Positions 27,173-36,408 of a stretch of 64,000 nt of DNA are shown piece by piece. Numbering within the stretch: the stretch's first letter is position 1; each line of letters opens with the position of its first letter. Position numbers and translations under genes: made by a program. The DNA is from CAWFGS01 sp963815535 (lineage in GTDB: Bacteria > Pseudomonadota > Alphaproteobacteria > Sphingomonadales > Sphingomonadaceae): NCBI GenBank assembly GCA_963815535.1, contig CAWFGS010000002.1, forward strand, positions 310,001 to 374,000, in the 5' to 3' direction. The notes beneath the pieces were generated by a model that did not search any database, had not been told where the DNA came from, and saw nothing but the letters and a program-made list of their open reading frames with translations.

Positions 27173-27876
27173 ATCGCGGCGGGCCTCGCAGGGCGAGTTA
27201 GTTTCGCAAAGGCGTTGTCGAATGCGGACAGATCGTGCACGTCGATCATCCGCGATCGCAGCGTGAACAGGTTCATTTCCCGCAAGTCCTTCAGCGATCG
27301 GCTGACGTGAATGGTGGAAATGCCGATGATGTTCGCCAGCTCTTTTTGCGACACGGGCAGGGCAAACCGCGTCCGGTCCGCACCCAACATGCCGAACGCA
27401 ATCTGCCGCCGCCGGGTTTGCGCGACGAAATACAGCAGGGCATCGCGCGCACTCAACTGTGCGACCGCGCCGATGGCCTCGCGCAGCCAGTCGGCATCCG
27501 CGATCATGCGCTGGAATATGTCGAAGGCGAGTTTCGGCTCCGCCACGATCGCATCCTGCAATTGCCGCGTCGTGACGCAGATCAGTCTTGCGCGCGTCAG
27601 GCTCTGCAACCGACCCTGGGGCTGGTCTTCGCATAAAGTGTCGAGATTGATGATATCGCCCGGCATGTAAGTGGCGGTGACGGACTGGCGGCCGCCGACC
27701 GACAGATGCGACAGGGTGATCCAGCCTTCGGCCAGCAGATATACGGTCTTTTCCAGCTGCGCTTCGCCGATGGCCGCGCCGGCTGCGATGTCGATTACGC
27801 TGCCATTGTCCTGAAAGAACCGTCTGAGGCCGCATGGCGCGCGTGCGGTATCGGCCTGTGAAAATCGTTGTCCCAT
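27169..27876 (-). CDS. Crp/Fnr family transcriptional regulator
   Basis: A 235-residue regulator with an N-terminal cyclic-nucleotide-binding-like beta barrel (VYLLAEGWITLSHLSVGGRQ, TYMPGDIINLD) and a C-terminal winged helix (VSQKELANIIGISTIHVSRSL). The four N-terminal cysteines of oxygen-sensing FNR are not seen, so it is not a standard FNR; the signal is unknown. GGGAG lies about 10 nt before ATG 27876; ATG 27897 is an alternative. It is divergent from gor and convergent with pgi. Confidence 0.87.
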   Translation of the reverse strand: MGQRFSQADTARAPCGLRRFFQDNGSVIDIAAGAAIGEAQLEKTVYLLAEGWITLSHLSVGGRQSVTATYMPGDIINLDTLCEDQPQGRLQSLTRARLICVTTRQLQDAIVAEPKLAFDIFQRMIADADWLREAIGAVAQLSARDALLYFVAQTRRRQIAFGMLGADRTRFALPVSQKELANIIGISTIHVSRSLKDLREMNLFTLRSRMIDVHDLSAFDNAFAKLTRPARPAAI

Positions 27877-27986
27877 CGCTATCCCACTCCCTCGCAACCA
27901 GACGGCAAAAGCCTTAGTTTACAACGCGCGACGGTGTCAAATGCCGTGCGCCCTTGCGCGAAGCGACTGTTACGGCGGCGCAGCCA

Positions 27987-28016
27987 TTGAATTGAAAGCG
28001 TCCGCGATACTATAGC
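27987..28016 (+). promoter_or_regulatory. Possible promoter of gor
   Basis: TTGAAT at 27987-27992 and TATAGC at 28011-28016 are separated by 18 nt, 32 nt before the gor start codon. The match to a housekeeping promoter is fair, not strong. Confidence 0.35.
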
Positions 28017-28048
28017 GCACGTGCCACGACGGCGGACTAGGACACTTT

Positions 28049-29395
28049 ATGCCAGATTACGATTACGACCTGTTCACCATCGGCGCAGGGTCGGGCGGAG
28101 TGCGCGCCAGCCGGGTTTCGTCGTCCTACGGCGCGCGGGTCGCCATTGCGGAGGAATACCGCGTCGGCGGAACCTGCGTGATCCGCGGCTGCGTGCCCAA
28201 GAAAATGCTGGTCTATGGCGCCCATTTCGCCGAAGATCTCGAAGACGCGCAATCGTTCGGCTGGACGGTCGAAAACGCCACTTTCGACTGGGCGAAACTG
28301 CGCGATCATGTGCAGAACGATATCACCCGTCTGAACGGCCTTTACACCGATACGCTGGAGAATAACGGCGTCACGGTGTACGGCGAACGTGCGACGGTGA
28401 CCGGCCCGCACGAGGTTACTCTGGCCAGCGGCAAGACAATCACCGCCAAAACCATCCTGATCTGTACCGGGGCCCGCCCGCATGTGCCGCAATGCCCTGG
28501 TTCCGAACTGGGCATAACTTCGAACGAGGCGTTTCATCTCGATAGCTTGCCCAAAAGTATCCTGATTGCGGGCGGCGGCTATATCGCGAACGAGTTTGCC
28601 GGTATCTTCAACGAATTCGGCGTCGATGTGACGATTATCAATCGCGGCGATCAGATCCTGCGCGGCTATGACGAGGCGTTGCGCGATCGACTGCTGCAGA
28701 TCAGCATGACCAAGGGCATCCAGTTCCGGTTCAACGCGCAGTTCCAATCGATTACCGAAACCGATGAAGGCTGCCTGCGCGTCGAAATGACCAATTACGA
28801 CGCGATGGAGGTCGATTGCGTGATGTACGCGACCGGGCGTGTTCCCAATACGGAAGGTCTGGGACTGGCGCAACTGGGTATCGATCTGACCGATCGCGGT
28901 GCAATCCGTGTCGATGAATACAGCAAGACCAGCGTGGACAGCATTTACGCTGTGGGCGACGTGACGGACCGCGTACAACTGACCCCCGTTGCCATTCGCG
29001 AAGGGCAGGCATTCGCGGACACCCTGTTCGGCAACACCCCAACCACCGTCGATTACGACTGCATCCCCAGCGCCGTGTTCAGCCATCCGCCGATCGCCAG
29101 CGTCGGCATGACCGAAGGCGAAGCGCGCACGAAGCTCGGCTCCGTCCGCATCTACACCTCCGATTTTCGCGCGATGAAGAACGTGGTCGCCGGACGCAAC
29201 GAACGCAGCCTCTACAAGATGATCTGCGACGGCGACAGCGGGCGCGTGGTCGGCCTGCACATGATCGGCCCCGAAGCGGCCGAGATCATGCAGGCCGCGG
29301 CGGTCGCAGTGAAGGCCGGACTGACGAAGCGGGATTTCGACAACACCGTGGCCGTTCACCCCACCATGTCCGAAGAACTCGTCCTGATGCGCTGA
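28049..29395 (+). CDS. gor: Glutathione-disulfide reductase
   Basis: A 448-residue flavoprotein that reduces glutathione disulfide with NADPH. The redox-active cysteines are in GGTCVIRGCVPKKML, the FAD/NADPH sites are TIGAGSGGVRASRVS and IAGGGYIANEFAGIF, and the C-terminal VAVHPTMSEELV supplies the proton-relay His-Glu of the partner subunit. Intact. A possible promoter precedes it, and the NAD-dependent reductase gene follows after 46 nt. Confidence 0.94.
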   Translation: MPDYDYDLFTIGAGSGGVRASRVSSSYGARVAIAEEYRVGGTCVIRGCVPKKMLVYGAHFAEDLEDAQSFGWTVENATFDWAKLRDHVQNDITRLNGLYTDTLENNGVTVYGERATVTGPHEVTLASGKTITAKTILICTGARPHVPQCPGSELGITSNEAFHLDSLPKSILIAGGGYIANEFAGIFNEFGVDVTIINRGDQILRGYDEALRDRLLQISMTKGIQFRFNAQFQSITETDEGCLRVEMTNYDAMEVDCVMYATGRVPNTEGLGLAQLGIDLTDRGAIRVDEYSKTSVDSIYAVGDVTDRVQLTPVAIREGQAFADTLFGNTPTTVDYDCIPSAVFSHPPIASVGMTEGEARTKLGSVRIYTSDFRAMKNVVAGRNERSLYKMICDGDSGRVVGLHMIGPEAAEIMQAAAVAVKAGLTKRDFDNTVAVHPTMSEELVLMR

Positions 29396-29441
29396 TTTGC
29401 CGCCGGACCGTCCGCGCGCTACGCCCGGATCGAACGGGAGA

Positions 29442-30473
29442 ATGATGATGGCGGGCACGGTTCTGGTAACGGGCGGCACGGGGTATATTGCAGGCGAGCT
29501 GATCGGACAGCTGCTGGAGAAAGGATGGCGCGTTCACACCACGGTTCGCGATTTGGCGAAGAGCGAGGCGGGGCTGCACGAACGGTTCGGCACGGCGCTC
29601 AAAGTGTTCGAGGCCGAACTGATGGACGATGCCGGATGGGCGGAGGCAAATGCCGGCTGCACCCACGTCGCGCATGTCGCCTCCCCCATCAGCGCCGCCA
29701 CGCCCAAGGATGAAGACGAGATGGTCGTGCCTGCGCGCGAGGGAACCTTGCGTGCCCTGCGGTTTGCGAAAGAAGCGGGCGTCACCCGGTTCGTACAGAC
29801 CAGTTCGATGGCGGCGGTCGCCTATGGCCGCAGCGAAACGGACTATACCGTCGATGAAAGCGACTGGACGGACATCCATCACCCCGACGTGTACCCTTAC
29901 GTCAAATCCAAAACCATCGCGGAGGCTGCCGCGCGCGGCTGGATCGCCGATCACAGCGGTTCGGCAAACGGGGAAATGGAGTTCGTCAGCGTCAACCCGT
30001 CGATGGTGCTCGGCCCGGTGGACAATGCGAAATTTTCCGCTTCGGTGGAAGCGGTGAAGCAATTGATGGACGGGTCCATGCCGATGGCGCCCGATCTGGG
30101 TTTCGCCGTGGTCGATCTGCGCGATGTCGCCGATCTACATGTCCGCTGCCTCGAAGAACCGGACCTTGGCGGCGAACGTTTCCTGGCCGCAGGGCGGTTT
30201 ATGAAAATGATCGAAATCGCCGAAGTGCTGCGTGCAGGTCTTCCGGCCGAACTCACTGGCAAAGTACCCAAAAAGATCATGCCCAACTGGATGGTGTCGA
30301 TCGCCGGCGCCTTTAATGAAGGGGTCAAGACGATTAAGCCGGAACTGGGCAAGAGCCGCCATGTGGATGCCGGTCACGCGTTGGAGCGGCTGGGCTGGAA
30401 AACCCGTGCGGAGGAGGAAAGCATCCTCGATTGCGCGCGCGATCTGGTGGCGCTCGGCGTGGTGAAGGTCTGA
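29442..30473 (+). CDS. NAD(P)-dependent epimerase/dehydratase (dihydroflavonol-reductase-like)
   Basis: A 343-residue extended short-chain dehydrogenase. The Rossmann motif is VTGGTGYIAGELIGQLL, with the VRD cofactor-selecting strand end, the catalytic YPYVKSK (YxxxK) block and SSMAAVAYG before it. It resembles the DFR/cinnamoyl-CoA reductase branch acting on aldehydes or ketones; the substrate is unknown. GGGAG at 29436-29440 supports ATG 29442 among three consecutive ATGs. Confidence 0.86.
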   Translation: MMMAGTVLVTGGTGYIAGELIGQLLEKGWRVHTTVRDLAKSEAGLHERFGTALKVFEAELMDDAGWAEANAGCTHVAHVASPISAATPKDEDEMVVPAREGTLRALRFAKEAGVTRFVQTSSMAAVAYGRSETDYTVDESDWTDIHHPDVYPYVKSKTIAEAAARGWIADHSGSANGEMEFVSVNPSMVLGPVDNAKFSASVEAVKQLMDGSMPMAPDLGFAVVDLRDVADLHVRCLEEPDLGGERFLAAGRFMKMIEIAEVLRAGLPAELTGKVPKKIMPNWMVSIAGAFNEGVKTIKPELGKSRHVDAGHALERLGWKTRAEEESILDCARDLVALGVVKV

Positions 30474-30502
30474 TATCTTGACCGTCCGCCGCGTGCGCGG
30501 CA

Positions 30503-32086
30503 ATGCCGAATTCTGATATGAAAAGGGTCCGCCACTTGCCAGCCAACATCGCCGAAACGCCGCAGATCGCCGAAATGAAGCGCCGCCGGGAAGCCGCGCG
30601 GATGGGCGGCGGGCAAAAGCGCATCGATGCCCAGCACGCCAAGGGTAAGCTGACCGCGCGCGAACGGCTGGACGTGCTGCTGGACGAAGGCAGCTTCGAA
30701 GAACTCGACATGTATGTCGAACACGACTGCACCGATTTCGGCATGGGCGATCAGACATTCCCCGGCGATGGTGTCGTCACCGGCAGCGGCACGATCAACG
30801 GGCGGTTGGTCCATGTCTATTCGCAGGATTTCACCGTGTTCGGCGGATCGCTGTCGAAACGCCATGCGGAGAAAATCTGCAAGGTCATGGACAATGCGCT
30901 GAAAGTCGGCGCGCCGATCATCGGCCTCAATGACAGCGGCGGCGCGCGTATTCAGGAAGGGGTCGCCTCGCTGGGCGGTTATGCCGACGTGTTCCAGCGC
31001 AACGTGCTGGCCAGCGGCGTCGTGCCGCAGATCAGCCTCATCATGGGACCATGCGCGGGCGGGGCGGTGTACAGCCCGGCGATGACCGACTTCATCTTCA
31101 TGGTGAAGGACAGCTCCTACATGTTCGTGACCGGGCCGGACGTGGTCAAGACAGTGACCAACGAGGTCGTCACGCAGGAGGAATTGGGCGGCGCGGTGAC
31201 GCATACGACCAAGACCAGCGTGGCCGATCTGGCGTTCGAGAACGACATCGAAACCCTGCTGGCAACGCGCGATTTCTTCGACTTCCTGCCGCTTTCGAAC
31301 CGTCAGGATGCGCCCGAACGGCCCACCGCCGACCCGTTCGACCGGGAGGAAGCCAGCCTCGATCTGCTGATCCCCGACAACGCCAACCAGCCTTACGATA
31401 TGCACGAAGTGATCGCGAAAGTCCTGGACGAAGGGGATTTCTTCGAGGTCCAGCCCGCTCATGCCGGGAACATCCTGTGCGGGTTCGGCCGGATCGAGGG
31501 GCGCACGGTCGGCGTGGTCGCGAACCAGCCGATGGTGCTGGCGGGCGTGCTCGACATCAACGCATCGAAGAAAGCCGCGCGGTTCGTGCGGTTCTGCGAT
31601 GCGTTCGATATCCCGATCCTGACTTTCGTGGATGTGCCCGGTTTCCTGCCCGGCACCGCGCAGGAGCATAACGGCATCATCAAACACGGCGCGAAACTGC
31701 TGTTCGCCTATGCCGAAGCGACCGTGCCGAAGATCACCGTCATCACACGCAAGGCGTATGGCGGCGCATATGACGTGATGGCATCGAAGCACCTGCGCGG
31801 CGATCTGAACTACGCCTGGCCGACCGCGGAAATCGCCGTGATGGGCGCGAAGGGCGCGGTGGAAATCATCTTCCGTTCAGACCGCGATGATCCCGACAAG
31901 ATCGCCGAGAAAACGAAGGAATACGAAGACCGCTTCGCCAATCCATTCGTGGCGGCGCAACGCGGCTATATCGACGACGTGATCTACCCGCACTCGACAA
32001 GGCGGCGGATTGCGCTGGGGTTGCGGAAGCTACGCGGGAAGGTGTTGGAGAACCCGTGGAAGAAGCATGACAATATTCCGTTGTGA
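30503..32086 (+). CDS. pccB: Propionyl-CoA carboxylase, carboxyltransferase (beta) subunit
   Basis: A 527-residue subunit that transfers the carboxyl group from carboxybiotin to propionyl-CoA, giving (S)-methylmalonyl-CoA. The two crotonase-like halves show GLNDSGGARIQEGVASLGGY and GPCAGGAVYSPAMTDF (N half), and FVDVPGFLPGTAQEHNGII and ITRKAYGGAYDVMASKHL (C half). The partner biotin subunit is at 38234. The stop overlaps the GTG of the AT-rich gene that follows. ATG 30518 is an alternative start. Confidence 0.94.
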   Translation: MPNSDMKRVRHLPANIAETPQIAEMKRRREAARMGGGQKRIDAQHAKGKLTARERLDVLLDEGSFEELDMYVEHDCTDFGMGDQTFPGDGVVTGSGTINGRLVHVYSQDFTVFGGSLSKRHAEKICKVMDNALKVGAPIIGLNDSGGARIQEGVASLGGYADVFQRNVLASGVVPQISLIMGPCAGGAVYSPAMTDFIFMVKDSSYMFVTGPDVVKTVTNEVVTQEELGGAVTHTTKTSVADLAFENDIETLLATRDFFDFLPLSNRQDAPERPTADPFDREEASLDLLIPDNANQPYDMHEVIAKVLDEGDFFEVQPAHAGNILCGFGRIEGRTVGVVANQPMVLAGVLDINASKKAARFVRFCDAFDIPILTFVDVPGFLPGTAQEHNGIIKHGAKLLFAYAEATVPKITVITRKAYGGAYDVMASKHLRGDLNYAWPTAEIAVMGAKGAVEIIFRSDRDDPDKIAEKTKEYEDRFANPFVAAQRGYIDDVIYPHSTRRRIALGLRKLRGKVLENPWKKHDNIPL

Positions 32087-32823
32087 TAAACCTTACCATA
32101 TCTGTAGCTAGCTTAATTCTTAGTGTACTTGGTGTAGTTCTTGTTTTACATTTTAGTCGCCAGCGCTTTTTATGCTATGATATCATTTCTCGAAGTCAAT
32201 TTGACTTAATTAAAAGAGATGATCGCATAACAGCAACCTTCGAGGGAAAAGACGTTAAGGGCGTAATTAAACATGTCATTTTTCTATGGAATCCTTCGGT
32301 ATCAGAAATTGATTCGTCAAAGGTCAGTAGTAATGAGCCAGTAGCGATAAGATTTTCACTCGACTCAATAGTTCTTATCGAGAACGTTTCTATTGTCGGC
32401 GCCGTAGAAGGTGTGAGCGTAGAATTGTTGAAGCATGGAGAGGCTGTTTTAAATTTTGATAACTTCGATACGGCAAGTGCTATATGCGTCAATATAACTG
32501 AGCTCATAAAAACGAGGGGTGAGTTAGTCACACCAAAATTAAGCGGAAGAATTTATGGAGGCTACGATAAGATTATAAAAGCCCCCTCTAAGAATCCCTT
32601 TCGTATCTTAAATAGTGATTGGTCTTGGTTAATTTTTACTGTCATGGTGGCGTTCTTTTCATTCGCCAACATTATAGATCCACAAGAAGGTGCAGTATCA
32701 AAGTATGATGTGTATATGATCGTCATTCTCAACGCGACGGTTCTCGCTGCCTTCTTTTTGAACATAAAGCGGATTGTGTCGTATATTCGGTTTCGTCCGC
32801 CGGTAGGAATGTTGGATCAATGA
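32083..32823 (+). CDS. AT-rich membrane protein of unknown function, foreign-looking
   Basis: A 246-residue ORF. It starts with a transmembrane helix (about residues 4-25), followed by a cytoplasmic or periplasmic beta-rich region of about 160 residues with FLWNPSVSEID, then two C-terminal helices (WLIFTVMVAFFSFANII and VYMIVILNATVLAAFFL). Base composition is strikingly AT-rich, and codons such as AAA, ATA, TTA and AGA are frequent, unlike every neighbour. GTG 32083 overlaps the pccB stop, and its TGA overlaps the epimerase ATG. It splits the propionyl-CoA operon. No family is recognised; I infer recent horizontal acquisition. Confidence 0.8.
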   Translation: MINLTISVASLILSVLGVVLVLHFSRQRFLCYDIISRSQFDLIKRDDRITATFEGKDVKGVIKHVIFLWNPSVSEIDSSKVSSNEPVAIRFSLDSIVLIENVSIVGAVEGVSVELLKHGEAVLNFDNFDTASAICVNITELIKTRGELVTPKLSGRIYGGYDKIIKAPSKNPFRILNSDWSWLIFTVMVAFFSFANIIDPQEGAVSKYDVYMIVILNATVLAAFFLNIKRIVSYIRFRPPVGMLDQ

Positions 32824-33263
32824 AACTGGGCCGTCTCAATCACATCGGCGTTGCAACGCCCTCCATCGCGGATTCCATTGCTTATTACCGCGACACCATG
32901 GGTGCAGTTTGCATCCAAGAACCTTTCGACTTGCCGGAACAGGGTGTGTCGGTGTGCTTCGTCGATACGCCCGATGCGTCCGGTGAAGTGGGCAAAGGCA
33001 CGCAGATCGAACTGATCGAGCCGCTCGGCGAAATGTCTGCCATTCGCACTTTCCTCGAAAGGAACCCGCTCGGTGGGCAGCACCATCTTTGTTACGAGGT
33101 GCCGGATATCCACGCCGCGCGCGAATGGTTCGAAGGGCTGGGCAAGCGTATCTTGGGCCCCACCCGCATCGGGGCGCATGGGACGCCGATCTTCTTCCTT
33201 CATCCCAAGGATATGATGGGCCAGCTGACCGAAATTATGGAAACGCCGCAAGTCGGTCGCTGA
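32820..33263 (+). CDS. mce: Methylmalonyl-CoA epimerase
   Basis: A 147-residue VOC-fold metalloenzyme that converts (S)- to (R)-methylmalonyl-CoA for the mutase. The first metal ligand is in RLNHIGVATPS, others are in GQHHLCYEVPD and the C-terminal QLTEI segment, and IQEPFDLPEQGVSVCFV is typical. ATG overlaps the preceding stop (ATGA). It lies between the carboxylase beta subunit and the mutase of the same pathway. Confidence 0.93.
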   Translation: MKLGRLNHIGVATPSIADSIAYYRDTMGAVCIQEPFDLPEQGVSVCFVDTPDASGEVGKGTQIELIEPLGEMSAIRTFLERNPLGGQHHLCYEVPDIHAAREWFEGLGKRILGPTRIGAHGTPIFFLHPKDMMGQLTEIMETPQVGR

Positions 33264-33353
33264 ACCTTGCGACGTCCCGCATCGTAGCGGACTTGCCATC
33301 GCGCCCGCCACGTTGGTAGGCCAAACGCCGATAACCAGTTTGGGAGAGCGCAC

Positions 33354-34148
33354 TTGTCCTACGAACACATTCTCGTCGAAATCGCGGACGATGTGACGAC
33401 CATCACCCTCAACCGGCCCGACCGGTTGAACGCCTGCCCGCCCGATATGGCGGTCGAGATACGTGATGTATTGGCAGGGCCGGGCGACACGCGTGCCATC
33501 CTGATTACCGGGGCGGGCCGGGCGTTTTGTTCGGGCGCCGATCTTGCCCATAACTCTGGAAACGGGGCTAGCGGTTCGGCGACGGGCGGACGGCGCGCGT
33601 ATGATTCGCTTAACCGCAGCTACAACCCGCTGATGATGGAATTCGCGCGATGCCCTGTGCCGATCATCACTGCTGTCAATGGCCCGGCGGCAGGCATCGG
33701 ATGTTCCATCGCGCTGGCCAGCGATTTCGCGATCGCCGGGGCCAGCGCCTATTTCCTGCAGGCGTTCGTCAATATCGGCCTGGTCCCCGACGGCGGCGCG
33801 AGCTGGATGTTGCCACGCCTGGTGGGCAAGGCGCGCGCGACGCAGATGATGCTGTTGGGCGAGAAGATCCATGCGGATCAGGCGGCTGATTGGGGGCTGG
33901 TTTACAAGGCAGTTGCCGACAATGCGCTGATGGACGAAGCGAATGCGCTGGCGCAGCGACTGGCGAAGGGGCCGACCGTGGCGCTGGGCGTCATGCGCCA
34001 GAACATCGCCCGTGCACTCGATCTCGACTACGCGGGCGCGATGCGCGGCGAAGCCGAGGGACAGTGGAAAGCGGGGGACAGCAAGGACGCGATCGAGGGT
34101 GCGATGTCGTTCCTGCAAAAACGTAAAGCGGCGTTCCAGGGCAAGTGA
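33354..34148 (+). CDS. Enoyl-CoA hydratase/isomerase family protein
   Basis: A 264-residue crotonase-fold enzyme. The oxyanion-hole segments are GAGRAFCSGADL and VNGPAAGIGCSIAL, followed by FVNIGLVPDGGASWMLPR, a form seen in the PaaG-like branch. It probably acts on a 2-enoyl-CoA in fatty-acid or branched-chain catabolism feeding propionyl-CoA, inferred from its place in the cluster. The start is TTG 33354 with GGGAGAG upstream. A 79-nt palindrome follows the gene. Confidence 0.88.
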   Translation: MSYEHILVEIADDVTTITLNRPDRLNACPPDMAVEIRDVLAGPGDTRAILITGAGRAFCSGADLAHNSGNGASGSATGGRRAYDSLNRSYNPLMMEFARCPVPIITAVNGPAAGIGCSIALASDFAIAGASAYFLQAFVNIGLVPDGGASWMLPRLVGKARATQMMLLGEKIHADQAADWGLVYKAVADNALMDEANALAQRLAKGPTVALGVMRQNIARALDLDYAGAMRGEAEGQWKAGDSKDAIEGAMSFLQKRKAAFQGK

Positions 34149-34165
34149 AACCTGAATAAGAGAAC

Positions 34166-34244
34166 CGTCATTCCCGCGCAGGCGGGAACCCAGTTTGAGG
34201 TGTTTCGCAAAGAAAGCTGGGTCCCCGCTTTCGCGGGGATGACG
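34166..34244. repeat. 79-nt palindromic (REP-like) element without a nuclease gene
   Basis: An inverted repeat whose 28-nt arms are 34166-34193 and 34217-34244, 24 of 28 positions pairing. The left arm starts CGTCATTCCCGCG, and the right arm ends CGCGGGGATGACG with the hairpin CCCCGC-TTT-CGCGGGG inside. It has the same total length and the same GTCAT...ATGAC outer ends as the two copies at 22.5-23.0 kb but a different centre. It lies between the enoyl-CoA hydratase and mutase genes. Confidence 0.82.
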
Positions 34245-34263
34245 AACGATGTAACACGAACCC

Positions 34264-36408
34264 ATGACCGACAAACCCACCCTTTCCGATTGGCAGGCGC
34301 TCGCGGACAAGGAGTCCAAGGGCCGCGATCTGACGACCGACCTGCCCGAAGGTTTCGCTATCAAGCCGCTTTATACCGCAGCGGATGCGCCCGATCCCGG
34401 CCTGCCCGGCTTCGCCCCGTTCACTCGCGGCGTGAAGGCCAGCATGTATGCGGGGCGCCCGTGGACCATCCGCCAATATGCGGGGTTTTCGACCGCCGAG
34501 GAATCCAACGCGTTCTATCGCCGCAATCTCGCCGCCGGGCAGAAGGGGCTGAGCGTCGCTTTCGATCTCGCGACCCATCGCGGTTACGACAGCGACCATC
34601 CGCGCGTCGTCGGCGATGTGGGCAAGGCGGGCGTCGCCATCGATACGGTGGCGGACATGCAGACCCTGTTCGACGGCATCCCGCTAGATACCATGTCGGT
34701 CAGCATGACCATGAACGGCGCGGTCATCCCGATCCTGGCGTTCTACATCGTCGCCGGCGAAGAACAGGGCGTCGGGCCGGAACAGCTAAGCGGCACAATC
34801 CAGAACGACATCCTGAAGGAGTTCATGGTCCGCAACACCTACATCTATCCCCCTGCGCCCAGCATGCGGATCGTGTCGGACATCATCGCCTATACCAGCG
34901 CGAACATGCCGCGGTTCAATTCGATTTCTATCAGCGGCTATCACATGCACGAAGCGGGCGCGACGGCGGTGCAGGAGCTGGCCTTCACCATCGCGGACGG
35001 CAAGGAATACGCGCAATCGGCGATGGATACCGGGCTGGATGTGGATGCGTTTGCGGGACGCCTCAGCTTCTTCTTCGGCATCGGCATGAACTTCTTCATG
35101 GAAATTGCGAAGCTGCGCGCCGCGCGGACGCTGTGGTATCGCGTGATGGACGGGTTGGGCGCGAAGGAAGAACGCAGCAAGATGCTTCGCACGCATTGCC
35201 AGACCAGCGGCGTGTCGCTGCAGGAGCAGGATCCCTACAACAACGTCATTCGCACCACGGTGGAAGCGATGGCGGCGACGTTGGGTGGCACGCAGAGCCT
35301 GCACACGAACGCGCTGGACGAAGCGATCGCGCTGCCCACCGATTTCAGCGCGCGGATTGCCCGCAACACGCAATTGGTGTTGCAAGAGGAAACCGGCATT
35401 ACCGACGTCGTCGATCCCCTGGGCGGCAGTTTCTATATCGAGGCACTGACGGCCAAGCTGGTCGAGGAAGCGGAAACCATGATCGCCGAGGTCGATGCGG
35501 CGGGCGGCATGACCCGATATGTTGCGAGCGGCGCACCCAAGGCGGCCATCGAGCGCGCGGCGGCGGAAAAACAGGCCAGCGTCGATCGCGGCGAAACGGT
35601 GGTCGTGGGGGTCAACAAATACCGGCGCGAGGAGGAAGACGATCTGGACACACTGGATATCGACAACCACGCCGTACGCGAAGGGCAAATCGCCCGGTTG
35701 AAAGCGAACCGCGATGGTCGCGACGAGGCGGCATGCACGGCGGCGCTCGATGCGTTGCGCGCGGCGGCCGGCGGGAACGGCAATCTTCTGGAATTCGCCG
35801 TCGATGCGGCGCGCGCGCGCGCCACGCTGGGCGAAATATCGTCCGCGATGGAGGACGTGTTCGGACGTTACGACACCGTGCCGACCCCGGTGAAAGGCGT
35901 GTACAAGACCGCGTATGAATTCGACAGACGCTGGCAACAGGTGCTGGACGGGGTGCAGGCGGTGGGGCGGCGACTGGGACGCAAACCGAAACTGATGGTC
36001 GCGAAGATGGGGCAGGACGGCCATGATCGCGGCGCGAACGTCATCGCGTCGGCCTTCACCGATATGGGTTTCGACGTGGTCAGCGGGCCGCTGTTCCAGA
36101 CGCCGGGAGAAGCCGCGACGATGGCGCTCGACAATGAGGTGGACGCGATCGGGGCCAGTTCCCTTGCAGCAGGCCACAAGACGCTGATCCCCGAACTGAT
36201 CGACTCTGTTGCGGGTGCAGGGCGCGCGGACATCAAGGTCATCGCCGGCGGCGTGATCCCGCCGAAGGATTACGACTATCTCCGCGATGCCGGGGTACAA
36301 GGTATTTACGGGCCGGGCAGCAATGTGGTGGAATGCGGGGCCGACGTGCTGCGATTGCTGGGCCACAACATGCCGCCTGCGGGCGAGGAATTGGAGGCGG
36401 CGAAGTGA
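34264..36408 (+). CDS. scpA: Methylmalonyl-CoA mutase (B12-dependent)
   Basis: A 714-residue enzyme converting (R)-methylmalonyl-CoA to succinyl-CoA with adenosylcobalamin. The N-terminal TIM barrel carries RPWTIRQYAGFSTAEESN, SVSMTMNGAVIPILAFYI and FFGIGMNFFMEIAKLRAAR. The C-terminal cobalamin-binding domain has the DxHxxG motif in GQDGHDRGANVI with VISGPL- and GVIPPKDY-type blocks after it. Full length and unbroken. It completes the propionate route with pccA/pccB and mce. Confidence 0.95.
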   Translation: MTDKPTLSDWQALADKESKGRDLTTDLPEGFAIKPLYTAADAPDPGLPGFAPFTRGVKASMYAGRPWTIRQYAGFSTAEESNAFYRRNLAAGQKGLSVAFDLATHRGYDSDHPRVVGDVGKAGVAIDTVADMQTLFDGIPLDTMSVSMTMNGAVIPILAFYIVAGEEQGVGPEQLSGTIQNDILKEFMVRNTYIYPPAPSMRIVSDIIAYTSANMPRFNSISISGYHMHEAGATAVQELAFTIADGKEYAQSAMDTGLDVDAFAGRLSFFFGIGMNFFMEIAKLRAARTLWYRVMDGLGAKEERSKMLRTHCQTSGVSLQEQDPYNNVIRTTVEAMAATLGGTQSLHTNALDEAIALPTDFSARIARNTQLVLQEETGITDVVDPLGGSFYIEALTAKLVEEAETMIAEVDAAGGMTRYVASGAPKAAIERAAAEKQASVDRGETVVVGVNKYRREEEDDLDTLDIDNHAVREGQIARLKANRDGRDEAACTAALDALRAAAGGNGNLLEFAVDAARARATLGEISSAMEDVFGRYDTVPTPVKGVYKTAYEFDRRWQQVLDGVQAVGRRLGRKPKLMVAKMGQDGHDRGANVIASAFTDMGFDVVSGPLFQTPGEAATMALDNEVDAIGASSLAAGHKTLIPELIDSVAGAGRADIKVIAGGVIPPKDYDYLRDAGVQGIYGPGSNVVECGADVLRLLGHNMPPAGEELEAAK

